Position numbers and translations under genes: made by a program. This document shows positions 23,756 to 31,690 of a stretch of DNA of 35,759 nucleotides, piece by piece. The stretch covers positions 1 to 35,759 of the forward strand of contig QMMV01000001.1 in assembly GCA_003647435.1 (NCBI GenBank), written 5' to 3'. The number at the start of each line of letters is the position of its first letter. The stretch's first letter is position 1. The notes beneath the pieces are model-generated. The model ran no database searches and was not told the DNA's origin. It was given only the letters and a program-made list of their open reading frames with translations. This DNA is from Deltaproteobacteria bacterium. GTDB lineage: Bacteria; Desulfobacterota; Desulfobacteria; Desulfobacterales; C00003060.

Positions 23756-26700
23756 ACCTTTTCTGCCCAATCTCGGCAAACGACTTCCGCCTGTTCCAGA
23801 ACAAGCTCCGTAGCGCGGGCCTGCTTATCAGGTGGATAGCCATACCGGCGAAGAATGCGTTTGACCATCACACGCATCTGTGCACGGACGTTCTCCCTGA
23901 CGGTCCAGTCGATGGTGACGTTATTCCGCACCGCACGAAGGAGTTCTTGTGCGATGATTCGAAGGGTTTCGTCCCCAAGAACCTTCACAGCGCTGTCGTT
24001 GACCTCCAGAGCATCGTAGAAGGCAATTTCATCTTCTGTAAGGCCAAGTTCTTCTCCGCGGGCGTCGGCCTCCCGTAGGTCTTTAGCGAGCGCGATCAAC
24101 TCTTCGATCACCTGAGCGGTTTCTATGGCCCGGTTCTGGTATCGCCGAATCGAGTTCTCGAGCATCTCGGAGAACGATCTCGCTTGAACGATATTCTTTC
24201 TTCCACGCGTCTTGATTTCGCCTTCCAGCAGCTTACGAAGCATCTCAACGGCTAGGTTCCGCTGTGGCAAACCTCGGATTTCTGCCAGGAACTCATCCGA
24301 CAGGATGGAGATATCCGGCCTCTTGAGTCCAGCCGCAGCGAAGATGTCGATGACTTCATCCGATGCCACTGCTTTCGATACGATCTGACGGATGGCGTGA
24401 TCGATTTCTTCCGGGCTACGCCGATCCACCCCGGCACTCTTGGTCAACACTGACTTCACGGCTTGGAAAAAGGCCACGTCGTCGCGAATTTCCAGGGCTT
24501 TCTCATGCGGTACAGCCAAAGCGAAAGCCTTAGAAAGCTCCGACACCGCCCTGGCCAGCCGATTCTTGCCGTCTTCCTGTTTAAGAACATGCTCCTGAGC
24601 TGCTGGTAGAATCACCAGGCGTTCTTGGGGGTCTCCATCAATCCAGGCAGACCATTCGAAACCGTGGAAGATGCCGCAGCAGACCTCGTATTTCTCCAGC
24701 ATCACGGCCACAGCTTCTTCCTGATCAACAGCGGTTCTGCCCTTGCCCCCACTCTCGGTGTAGGTCGCGAGCGCGGATTTCAACTCGTGAGCAAGGCCCA
24801 GATAGTCGACGACCAGACCGCCCGGTTTATCTTTGAAGACCCGGTTCACCCGGGCGATGGCCTGCATCAGGCCATGACCGCGCATGGGCTTGTCCATATA
24901 CATCGTATGCAGGCAGGGAACATCGAAACCGGTCAACCACATGTCCCTGACGATGACCATCTTGAACGGGTCCTCAGCGACCTTGAATCGCTTGGCAAGT
25001 TCTTCTCGTCTGGCCTTGTTGCGGATGTGCTGTTGCCACTCCACAGGGTCTGAAGCAGACCCCGTCATCACTACTTTCAGGCTTCCTTTGTCGTCGTCGC
25101 TATGGTGCCAGTCCGGCCGGAGCCGGGCGATGGCCTCGTAGAGCTCAACACAGATTCGGCGGCTCATGCAGACCACCATGGCCTTACCGTCCATCGCTTC
25201 AAGCCGGCGCTCAAAGTGATCGACTATGTCCTGGGCGATCAGCCGGATACGCTTCTCTGCACCGACGAGGGCCTCAAGTTGCGCCCACTTGGTTTTGAGC
25301 TTTTCTTTGTGCTCAACCTCTTCGCCTTCGGTGGCTTCTTCGAACTCCTCGTCGAGCTTTGGCCGTTCGGCCTCATCGAGTTCCAGCTTGGCGAGGCGAC
25401 TTTCATAATAGATCGGGACCGTGGCTCCATCCTTCACTGCCCGCTCGATGTCGTAGACGCTGACGTAATCTCCAAAAACGGCGCGGGTGTTCTTGTCCGT
25501 CAGCTCGATGGGCGTGCCGGTAAAACCAATGAAGGATGCGTTGGGCAGCGCCTCGCGCATGTGCCGCGCGAAGCCGTCGATAAAGTCGTATTGGCTGCGG
25601 TGGGCTTCGTCGGCGATCACCACGATATTGCGCCGATCCGACAAAAGGGGATGCTGGTCTTCTCCCTCGGTGGGAAAAAACTTGTGGACCGTCGTGAATA
25701 CCACGCCCCCTGATCCCGTGTGCAACAATTCCCGCAGATGCGCCCGGCTTTGTGCCTGCTCGGGTTGTTGCCGGAGAAGTTCATGGCAGCGCGCGAACGT
25801 CCCGAATAACTGGTCGTCCAGGTCGTTGCGGTCAGTGATGATAACCAGCGTCGGGTTCTCCATCGCCGGGTGGAGCACGACACGTCCGGCATAGAACGCC
25901 ATGGTCAGGCTTTTCCCTGATCCCTGAGTGTGCCACACCACACCAACTCGCTTGTCCCCGCCGGCTCCAGCCGCCCGAACGGTCGAATCCAGCGCCAGGT
26001 TCACCGCGTGGTACTGGTGATACCCGGCCATCTTCTTGACCAGCACACCGCCGCCTGTGTCCTCGAACACGATGAAATGCCGGACCAAGTCCAGGAATCG
26101 CCGTTTCTCGAACACACCCTCCAGTACTACCTGGAGCTGCGGCAGTTTGTCGTCCGCCAGTTCCTCACCCTCGATTGTCCGCCAGGGCATGAACCATTCC
26201 CGGTCGGACGTCAGCGTCCCGATCCGGGCCTGTACGCCGTCGGATATCACCAGCGCTTCGTTAAACGCGAAGAGCCGTGGTATCTGCTCTTTGTAGGTCT
26301 GAAACTGGTTGAACGCCGACCAGATGGTCGCGCTCTCGGTGGCCGCATTTTTCAGCTCGATCACCGCCAACGGAAGGCCGTTGACGAACAGCACTACGTC
26401 AGGACGACGCTCATGCCGATCCTCGACAACGGTGAACTGATTGACCGCCAGAAACTCGTTGTTCTCCGGCATGTCGTAGTCCAGCACGCGAACGAGGTCG
26501 CCGCCGATGGAGCCGCCTGCCTGCCGCGCCCGTCCAGCAGCGATCTCACGTTTCAGCCATGTTCGACCATATCCGGTCTTGAGCCATTTCTCGCGTTCCA
26601 CCGCCTTCTCGCGCGATTCGTGCTCTTCGTAGTATTCTATACAGACAGGTCTGTGTTTCCGAGTGTGTTCCGCAGCCGTCCCCGCTAAATGTTCACGCCA

Positions 26701-27114
26701 ACGCCGCTCCAGATATTCTGTTTGTCCTATGTAGATGCTGTCATCATCACACCGTATCGCATAAACGAAAAAACAGCCGGGACGCGGCGCAGGCAGGTCA
26801 GCCCGCTGGTACTCGACGGGAACGCCATCGACCAGGTACTTGTGTATGAGGTGGTTATTCGCCACGAGCGTTGGCATGTCCGGTCGAGTCAGCTTGCGGA
26901 ACGCCTCTTCCAGGGCGTCGGCCGGCACCTGGGGATTGAGCCGCTGGAGCGCCTGACGCAAGCGCGATTCCAGAATCACTTGTTCATAATCTTCACGCTC
27001 AGCCGCCGGTTCTCCCGGGGCGATCTCCGGCCCGGACAGGATGGTGTAATCTAGCGCCTCCAGCCAGGCGAGGGCGGCTTGTTCAACCGTGGTTTCGGCG
27101 AACGATCCACTCAT
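23752..27114 (-). CDS. hsdR: Type I restriction subunit HsdR with an in-frame GIY-YIG insertion
   Basis: A 1120-aa subunit that translocates and cuts unmodified DNA. The N-terminal nuclease domain has RRPDVVLFVNGLPLAVIELK (Asp...Glu-x-Lys). The SF2 motor has VWHTQGSGKSLTMAFYAGR (Walker A), VVIADEAHRSQY (DEAH) and FIGFTGTPIEL (motif III region), with LTGFDVPCLHTMYMDKPMRG and ARVNRVFKDKPGG as motifs V/VI. Residues 107-200 are a foreign GIY-YIG domain placed between EYQRAD and GSIGGDLVRV, which are normally adjacent in close relatives (from memory). Without it the protein would be 1026 aa, the usual length. ATGA couples it to DUF3644 upstream and to the helicase fragment downstream. Activity is uncertain because the insert lies just before the nuclease core. 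Confidence 0.92.
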   Translation of the reverse strand: MSGSFAETTVEQAALAWLEALDYTILSGPEIAPGEPAAEREDYEQVILESRLRQALQRLNPQVPADALEEAFRKLTRPDMPTLVANNHLIHKYLVDGVPVEYQRADLPAPRPGCFFVYAIRCDDDSIYIGQTEYLERRWREHLAGTAAEHTRKHRPVCIEYYEEHESREKAVEREKWLKTGYGRTWLKREIAAGRARQAGGSIGGDLVRVLDYDMPENNEFLAVNQFTVVEDRHERRPDVVLFVNGLPLAVIELKNAATESATIWSAFNQFQTYKEQIPRLFAFNEALVISDGVQARIGTLTSDREWFMPWRTIEGEELADDKLPQLQVVLEGVFEKRRFLDLVRHFIVFEDTGGGVLVKKMAGYHQYHAVNLALDSTVRAAGAGGDKRVGVVWHTQGSGKSLTMAFYAGRVVLHPAMENPTLVIITDRNDLDDQLFGTFARCHELLRQQPEQAQSRAHLRELLHTGSGGVVFTTVHKFFPTEGEDQHPLLSDRRNIVVIADEAHRSQYDFIDGFARHMREALPNASFIGFTGTPIELTDKNTRAVFGDYVSVYDIERAVKDGATVPIYYESRLAKLELDEAERPKLDEEFEEATEGEEVEHKEKLKTKWAQLEALVGAEKRIRLIAQDIVDHFERRLEAMDGKAMVVCMSRRICVELYEAIARLRPDWHHSDDDKGSLKVVMTGSASDPVEWQQHIRNKARREELAKRFKVAEDPFKMVIVRDMWLTGFDVPCLHTMYMDKPMRGHGLMQAIARVNRVFKDKPGGLVVDYLGLAHELKSALATYTESGGKGRTAVDQEEAVAVMLEKYEVCCGIFHGFEWSAWIDGDPQERLVILPAAQEHVLKQEDGKNRLARAVSELSKAFALAVPHEKALEIRDDVAFFQAVKSVLTKSAGVDRRSPEEIDHAIRQIVSKAVASDEVIDIFAAAGLKRPDISILSDEFLAEIRGLPQRNLAVEMLRKLLEGEIKTRGRKNIVQARSFSEMLENSIRRYQNRAIETAQVIEELIALAKDLREADARGEELGLTEDEIAFYDALEVNDSAVKVLGDETLRIIAQELLRAVRNNVTIDWTVRENVRAQMRVMVKRILRRYGYPPDKQARATELVLEQAEVVCRDWAEKV
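26516..26797 (-). mobile_element. GIY-YIG cassette bounded by palindrome halves, inside hsdR
   Basis: The segment is 282 bp, 94 codons, and keeps the hsdR frame. Its ends are CCTGCCTGCCGCGCC (26516-26530) and GGCGCAGGCAGG (26786-26797), which are exactly the two halves of the palindrome at 29826-29855 in hsdM, with its AGC loop replaced by the cassette. The inverted repeat extends inward (CGTCC/GGACG). The encoded domain has FFVYAIRCDDDSIYIGQTEY (GIY-YIG core), LERRWREHL (Arg/His), ESREKAVEREKWLKTG (Glu) and GRTWLKREIAAG. It reads as a complete short GIY-YIG nuclease. No start codon of its own is obvious, so it is expressed only as part of HsdR. Confidence 0.8.
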
Positions 27115-28106
27115 GCTTTTGCCCCGTATTTATCCACGTTTAATTGGCAATGCTTGCGTACTTCTTCGACCCAGCGTTCATACCAATGCCAATGCTTCCC
27201 AGCAACCTTAGTTCCGTAACCTTTCCCTGGTTTTTTTGCATCAAGTTGTTTCCATAATTGAGTGTGGTAGTGCATCGAGAACTTAGGAAAGCCTTCCTTA
27301 CGCATCAGTTCGACAATTTGGCCAGGTAAATACTTTGGTTTTTCCGTTTCTTTGATTACTGTGTATTCAGCATTTATTGTTTCTGCGAGTGAGGAATCGC
27401 TTTTTACAAATTCAATGACTTGGTCTGCTTGTCCTTTTCGGTTAGCCGTTTTGGCTACGAACAACACTCGATAGGCGAACCGGGGACTATTGAATTCCTC
27501 ATCCGTCAACTTGCCCTCAAAGCCATCGATGAATGCCTTGATGTGCGAAGGCATTTTGCTGGGCGACGGCAACGCCGCAACCTGCTCGCGCGAGATAGAT
27601 GAAAACTGAAGGCTGAATGCCAGATGCTTGTCGATGCCAAACTTTTCGCCAAACAGCTTCTTCACGTACTCGTTGTAGTTCAGGCAGCACGCCTGAAACT
27701 TCGCGCTGAGAGAAGAGTCAAGCCGAGACGTCATCTGATGCTCTATTTCATGGCGGATACCGATCAGAAAGCGCAGGTTGTTGGCGGTGTCTTTGTCGAT
27801 CGGGGACTGCTGATCGTTCAGACAACGTTCCAACTCCCAGTGCTTGTGCGCTCCAGACTTTGTCTTGTCGAAAATGCGCCTCTTCGCCCGTTGCTGGTAG
27901 TATCGGTACTCAATGTGGTGCTTTCGATAGTACGCATGGAGAAGGTACGTCCACGCAATGTTCATCAATACAATGAAGATCTCCGACTTGAACGTGATCA
28001 ACGGGTTGTTGAAAATCTGGACCGCAGCTAGAGCCGCCTCACGGGATTTCGTGAGCAGTTCACCTGAAACAGAGTAGATCCGTCTGACTCGTGGGGATTT
28101 AGCCAT
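27111..28106 (-). CDS. DUF3644 protein of the type I R-M operon
   Basis: A 331-aa protein of the DUF3644 family. SREAALAAVQIFNNPLITFK followed by EIFIVLMNIAWTYLLHAYYR is the N-terminal family signature, and NNLRFLIGIRHEIEHQM a further conserved part (a HEPN-like R-x4-6-H motif may be read in RHEIEH). The C-terminal region carries a winged-helix-like segment. Start ATG 28106 follows GGGAGGTG and overlaps the hsdS stop as TGATG; the stop overlaps hsdR as ATGA. The family often travels with type I R-M genes, where it may be an RNase-type or nucleic-acid-binding guard, but no function is established. The HEPN reading is my inference. Confidence 0.75.
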   Translation of the reverse strand: MAKSPRVRRIYSVSGELLTKSREAALAAVQIFNNPLITFKSEIFIVLMNIAWTYLLHAYYRKHHIEYRYYQQRAKRRIFDKTKSGAHKHWELERCLNDQQSPIDKDTANNLRFLIGIRHEIEHQMTSRLDSSLSAKFQACCLNYNEYVKKLFGEKFGIDKHLAFSLQFSSISREQVAALPSPSKMPSHIKAFIDGFEGKLTDEEFNSPRFAYRVLFVAKTANRKGQADQVIEFVKSDSSLAETINAEYTVIKETEKPKYLPGQIVELMRKEGFPKFSMHYHTQLWKQLDAKKPGKGYGTKVAGKHWHWYERWVEEVRKHCQLNVDKYGAKA

Positions 28107-29446
28107 CAGATACACCTCCCGACGATCCGCTCCGCATCCAGCAAACGCAACTCGCCGGAAATGAGCCTGGGAAGAAGAGTGTCGCGGATAGCTGCGAGGG
28201 TACGGGATTGTTCCATCGCAACTCTGATCCGGTGAAAAATGGGCGCCACAATCTTGCTGAACTCATGAAACAACAAAGAGTCGATGTCGGGCGTTGGGAG
28301 AGTATATTTGCCAAGGCTGTCTGCTGGTACGCGTTGCCGCCCGCTCGTACCAGTCATTTGTTGGATGGCGAAAGTCCGGAATCTTTCCGTCCGGGCTAGC
28401 AGGTACGCGAAGACCGGAGGGATCGCCCCGGTTGGCCTAAGCACGATATACTCCGTTGACCCCCAGCCAACTTCCCCTTCTCCAAGGAAGTCGACGAATG
28501 CCGTTTTGCCATTTTCGAGACAGGGGGTGATCCGGGCAACCAACGTATCGCCGTTGATGAACTTCATTCCTGATCCCACCTCCCGCAATACCCATGATTC
28601 GGGAGCTGGCCCCTTCGTCGGCATATCAGCCATGCTGAGGTACGGTGCTAGTGAGCCTTTCGACAATGACCGAGGAGGGTTGATCTGAAAGACTTCGGGT
28701 AACGAACGTACCTCCCACCCCTTCGGAATCTCCCCCAGCTCCGAGTCCACGAAGGCATCGGGGAACAGGTCGGCGATGTGGGGTGCGAGGCCGCCTGCCT
28801 GTGCCGTGCCCGGCACGGCAGACAGGGGGGGCTGTTGGCCTTCTGCCTTGGCGCGGACGGGGTCGAAGTCGACGAACCAGCTCTTGAAGATCGCCCGGGC
28901 CATCGCCTCCAGCGTCTCGTTCATCCGCCGGTTCAACTCGATCTTGTCATCCAGCGCTCCCAGGATGCAAGCAATGGCGCGTTGCTCGGGAAGTGGCGGA
29001 AGATCAACTTCGAGGTGAGTCAAAGCGTTCGTTGGAACACGTTGACGACCGGAGCTTCCGGTCATCTGTGAGATGGCATACTGCCGCACTCCATCCCATC
29101 GCGTGAGATAGTAAGCAAAGTTGTTGTCCGTCACGTCGGGCTTGCCGCGAATGACGATGAACTCCGTCGATCCATGGCCCATTGGCTGGTTGTCGGGTGC
29201 GGCAAAGCGAGCGATCTTGCCGTTTTCCAAGCACGGCGTGATTCGCGCCATTAACGTGTCACCGTTCATGAAGCGTGAGCCGCCGCCCTTGAACTCTCGC
29301 ATCTCGCTGGGTCCAACGCTCCGAGATGCCGGGTCCACTGCCTTCATATCGACGAAAGGATAGACCTCGCCGCGTTCAAGCAGAACGCGTGGGTTGATCT
29401 GGACTGCTTCGTCAAGCGGCATGGTTGTCCACTCGTCATTCGCCAT
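28106..29446 (-). CDS. hsdS: Type I specificity subunit HsdS
   Basis: A 446-aa DNA-recognition subunit that pairs with HsdM for methylation and HsdR for cleavage. It has two target-recognition domains and two conserved helical spacers: LPPLPEQRAIACILGALDDK with MNETLEAMARAIFKSWFVDF in the centre and AIRDTLLPRLISGEL at the end. The two TRDs are clearly homologous: both contain GDTL.ARITPCLENGK, GSTE(F/Y)IV and QMTG(S/T)SGRQRVP. Residues 208-218 (LSAVPGTAQAG) are an in-frame 33-bp palindrome insertion in the central linker. ATG 29446 follows TGGAGGACA and overlaps the hsdM stop by 11 bp. Confidence 0.95.
   Translation of the reverse strand: MANDEWTTMPLDEAVQINPRVLLERGEVYPFVDMKAVDPASRSVGPSEMREFKGGGSRFMNGDTLMARITPCLENGKIARFAAPDNQPMGHGSTEFIVIRGKPDVTDNNFAYYLTRWDGVRQYAISQMTGSSGRQRVPTNALTHLEVDLPPLPEQRAIACILGALDDKIELNRRMNETLEAMARAIFKSWFVDFDPVRAKAEGQQPPLSAVPGTAQAGGLAPHIADLFPDAFVDSELGEIPKGWEVRSLPEVFQINPPRSLSKGSLAPYLSMADMPTKGPAPESWVLREVGSGMKFINGDTLVARITPCLENGKTAFVDFLGEGEVGWGSTEYIVLRPTGAIPPVFAYLLARTERFRTFAIQQMTGTSGRQRVPADSLGKYTLPTPDIDSLLFHEFSKIVAPIFHRIRVAMEQSRTLAAIRDTLLPRLISGELRLLDAERIVGRCI
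28794..28826. repeat. Palindrome (33 bp) inside hsdS
   Basis: Inner stem TGCCGTGCC/GGCACGGCA with flanks CCTGCCTG and GACAGG. It encodes LSAVPGTAQAG between QQPP and GLAPHIADLF, a join that is direct in relatives. It is identical over 33 bp to the copy at 31658-31690. 33 bp is a multiple of three. Confidence 0.8.
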
Positions 29447-31061
29447 AGCCGATGTCCTCCAGATTGGCCCAGATGATCTGGTCGAGCTTGGCTGACTGCT
29501 CCGTCTGCTCGCGCAGGGCGACGGTCAGGCGGGCCATCTTCTCTTCGAACGGCTCGCCGTCATCTTCCACCTCGGCCGCGCCGACATAGCGGCCGGGGGT
29601 AAGGATGTGGTGGTGTTTACGGATGTCCTCGATAGTCGCGGCCTTACAAAAGCCTGGAATGTCTTCGTACTGCTTGTCACAATCCTTGTCGCCACGCCAG
29701 GCGTGGTAGGTGTCGGCGACCCGGCGGATGTCGTCTTCGGTGAGTTCGCGATGAACCCGGTCGATCATGGTGCCGAGCTTCCGCGCGTCGATGAACAGCG
29801 TCTCGCCGCGCCGGTCGCGGAAACGCCTGCCTGCCGCGCCAGCGGCGCAGGCAGGGCCGTTCTTCTTGTCCCTGGCAATGAACCAGAGGCAGACGGGAAT
29901 CTGCGTCGAATAGAAGAGCTGGCCGGGAAGCGCCACCATGCAGTCCACCAGGTCGGCCTCGATGATGTTCTTGCGGATTTCTCCCTCGCCGGACTGGTTG
30001 GAGGACATCGAGCCGTTGGCCAGAACGAAGCCGGCCAGACCGGTCGGGGCCAGATGGTGGATGAAGTGCTGTACCCAGGCGAAGTTGGCGTTGGATGTTG
30101 GCGGTGTCCCGTACTTCCAGCGCTTATCGTCCTTGAGCAGGTCGCCGCGCCAATCGCTGTCGTTGAAGGGCGGATTGGCGAGGACATAATCGGCTTTGAG
30201 GTCGGGATGCAGGTCGTGATGGAAGCTGTCGGCGTGTTCCTTCCCGAGGTTGTTCTCTATCTGCCGGATGGCGAGGTTCATCTTCGCCAGCCGCCAGGTG
30301 GTATGGTTGGACTCCTGGCCAAAGATGCTGACGTGGGCCTTTGCTTTGCCCCCGTTGCCTGTCTGCGTGCCACGCACAGGCAGGCCGTTGCCTGTCGCAT
30401 GCGCCCTGACGAACTCAACCGATTGGACGAACATGCCGCCGGAACCGCAGCACGGATCGTACACCCGGCCCTTGTAGGGCGCGAGCATTTCAACCAGCAG
30501 GCGGACGACGCAACGAGGCGTGTAGAACTGGCCGCCTTTCTTGCCCTCGGCGCTGGCGAACTGCGACAGGAAGTATTCATACACCCGGCCGAGGATGTCC
30601 TTGGTGCGGTTTTCCTTGTCGCCCAGTCCGATGTTGCCGACAAGGTCGATGAGCTGGCCGAGACGCTGCTTGTCGAGGCGCGGGTGCGCGTAGTCCTTGG
30701 GCAGTACACCCTTGAGCGAAGGGTTGTCGCGCTCGATGGCCAGCATGGCGTCGTCGACGACCTTGCCGATGGTGGGTTGCTTCGCGTTGGCCTTGAGGTG
30801 CGACCAGCGGGCTTGCTTGGGCACCCAGAAGATATTGACGGCCCGGTACTCGTCGGGGTCCTCCGGATCTGCTCCCTGGGCCTGCTCGGCTACGAGCTTG
30901 GCGTGCTGCTCCTCGAAGGCGTCGGAGATGTATTTGAGGAAAATCAGACCGAGTACGACGTGCTTGTACTCGGCGGCGTCCATGTTGGAGCGGAGCGCGT
31001 CGGCGGCCTGCCACAATTCCCGTTCGAAACCGAGGTTGGCTCCGTTGTTGTTCTTGGCCAT
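29436..31061 (-). CDS. hsdM: Type I DNA methyltransferase HsdM
   Basis: A 541-aa N6-adenine methyltransferase using SAM. The N-terminal domain shows LGFERELWQAADALRSNMDA and the core carries GGQFYTPRCVVRLLVEML, VYDPCCGSGGMF (motif I, ~201-212) and YVLANPPFNDSDW (motif IV NPPF, ~292-304). ATG 31061 is chosen because GAGGAG lies seven bases upstream; an upstream start at 31115 would overlap the regulator gene. Residues 227-235 (LPVRGTQTG) and 402-411 (GPACAAGAAG) are in-frame palindrome insertions, both in places that look like surface loops. Motifs are intact. In MADS terms it is at the mad2 position after a helix-turn-helix gene. Confidence 0.95.
   Translation of the reverse strand: MAKNNNGANLGFERELWQAADALRSNMDAAEYKHVVLGLIFLKYISDAFEEQHAKLVAEQAQGADPEDPDEYRAVNIFWVPKQARWSHLKANAKQPTIGKVVDDAMLAIERDNPSLKGVLPKDYAHPRLDKQRLGQLIDLVGNIGLGDKENRTKDILGRVYEYFLSQFASAEGKKGGQFYTPRCVVRLLVEMLAPYKGRVYDPCCGSGGMFVQSVEFVRAHATGNGLPVRGTQTGNGGKAKAHVSIFGQESNHTTWRLAKMNLAIRQIENNLGKEHADSFHHDLHPDLKADYVLANPPFNDSDWRGDLLKDDKRWKYGTPPTSNANFAWVQHFIHHLAPTGLAGFVLANGSMSSNQSGEGEIRKNIIEADLVDCMVALPGQLFYSTQIPVCLWFIARDKKNGPACAAGAAGRRFRDRRGETLFIDARKLGTMIDRVHRELTEDDIRRVADTYHAWRGDKDCDKQYEDIPGFCKAATIEDIRKHHHILTPGRYVGAAEVEDDGEPFEEKMARLTVALREQTEQSAKLDQIIWANLEDIGYGE
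29826..29855. repeat. Palindrome (30 bp) inside hsdM, distal copy
   Basis: Stem CCTGCCT/AGGCAGG, bulge GCC, stem GCGCC/GGCGC, loop AGC. It encodes GPACAAGAAG between ARDKKN and RRFRDRRGE. Its two halves are the ends of the GIY-YIG cassette in hsdR. Confidence 0.8.
30358..30384. repeat. Palindrome (27 bp) inside hsdM, proximal copy
   Basis: Starts CCTGTCTGCGTG, ends CACGCACAGGCAGG. It encodes LPVRGTQTG after HATGNG; the following NGGKA suggests a small loop. It is nearly the same as the intergenic copy at 8016-8042. Confidence 0.8.
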
Positions 31062-31062
31062 G

Positions 31063-31305
31063 TCAGATCTCCTCTCCGCCAAAGTATTCCTGTAGAAGGT
31101 CGTTGCCTCGTTCACCCAGGTCCCGGAGCAAGTCCTCGATCTGCTTCAGCGCCAATGGCGACGGCTTGGCGCGGCCGTTCTCCCACCGGTTGATGGTTGG
31201 GTAGGTCACACCGAGCTTGGCCGCGAATTTTTCCTGGGTGAGCCCCGTTCGTTCGCGAAGCTCACGGACTAATCGGGATATGTCAGGCTGGGCATTCAAG
31301 GTCAT
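31063..31305 (-). CDS. XRE-family regulator of the R-M operon
   Basis: An 80-aa helix-turn-helix protein. VRELRERTGLTQEKFAAKLG followed by VTYPTINRWENGRAKPS is the Cro/CI-type HTH. A short acidic C-terminus (GNDLLQEYFGGEEI) follows. Its stop lies 1 bp before the hsdM ATG. ATG 31305 is only one base from AGGAG, so the TTG at 31299, seven bases away, may be the real start. A 12-bp palindrome overlapping the -10 box upstream is a likely autoregulatory operator; the protein would then control the dose of the whole defence operon. It corresponds in position to MAD1 of MADS. Confidence 0.88.
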   Translation of the reverse strand: MTLNAQPDISRLVRELRERTGLTQEKFAAKLGVTYPTINRWENGRAKPSPLALKQIEDLLRDLGERGNDLLQEYFGGEEI

Positions 31306-31366
31306 TCTCCTTTCAGATCCGACAGGGACCTGATCGAAACAAAGTTCATATCACGCGCCCCAACAG

Positions 31367-31401
31367 ATGATATATCATACAATAAAGGGGAGAAATGTCA
31401 A
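31367..31401 (-). promoter_or_regulatory. Promoter and operator of the hsd/defence operon
   Basis: On the minus strand TTGACA (31401-31396), a 16-bp spacer and TATGAT (31379-31374) form a sigma70-type promoter. The perfect 12-bp palindrome ATGATATATCAT (31367-31378) overlaps the -10 box, where a dimeric XRE repressor could block transcription. Confidence 0.65.
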
Positions 31402-31657
31402 GCGGGATTTCTGTCCGGAAATTCTCTGGGCTGGAAATGACTTATGATTTCAGCGCCAGGTCCCGCCGAAAAGCTCCCTGAAACTCCTTATGGAGCGATC
31501 CCCGACCACATAGAGCCAGGCTGGAAGAACGGCTCCACCGGCCCATACCGGGACCAGGACACGGCGGTAAAGGTAGAAACCGCCCGGGTGGAAGCCCTCG
31601 AGGCGGTCGATGGCGGGAAGGCGGGACTCGGGGTCGCCGAAGGTGAGAAGCTCCCCG

Positions 31658-31690
31658 CCTGCCTGTGCCGTGCCCGGCACGGCAGACAGG
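31658..31690. repeat. Palindrome (33 bp) in the GGCT-like gene, copy 1
   Basis: Identical to the hsdS copy at 28794-28826, same orientation and same reading frame, giving the same 11-residue peptide. Confidence 0.8.

Noticed and set aside
29607..31193. Very long plus-strand ORF (528 codons) opposite hsdM
   Set aside because: It is antisense to a gene with full HsdM motifs and arises from GC-rich third positions; it has no domain of its own and no ribosome-binding site.
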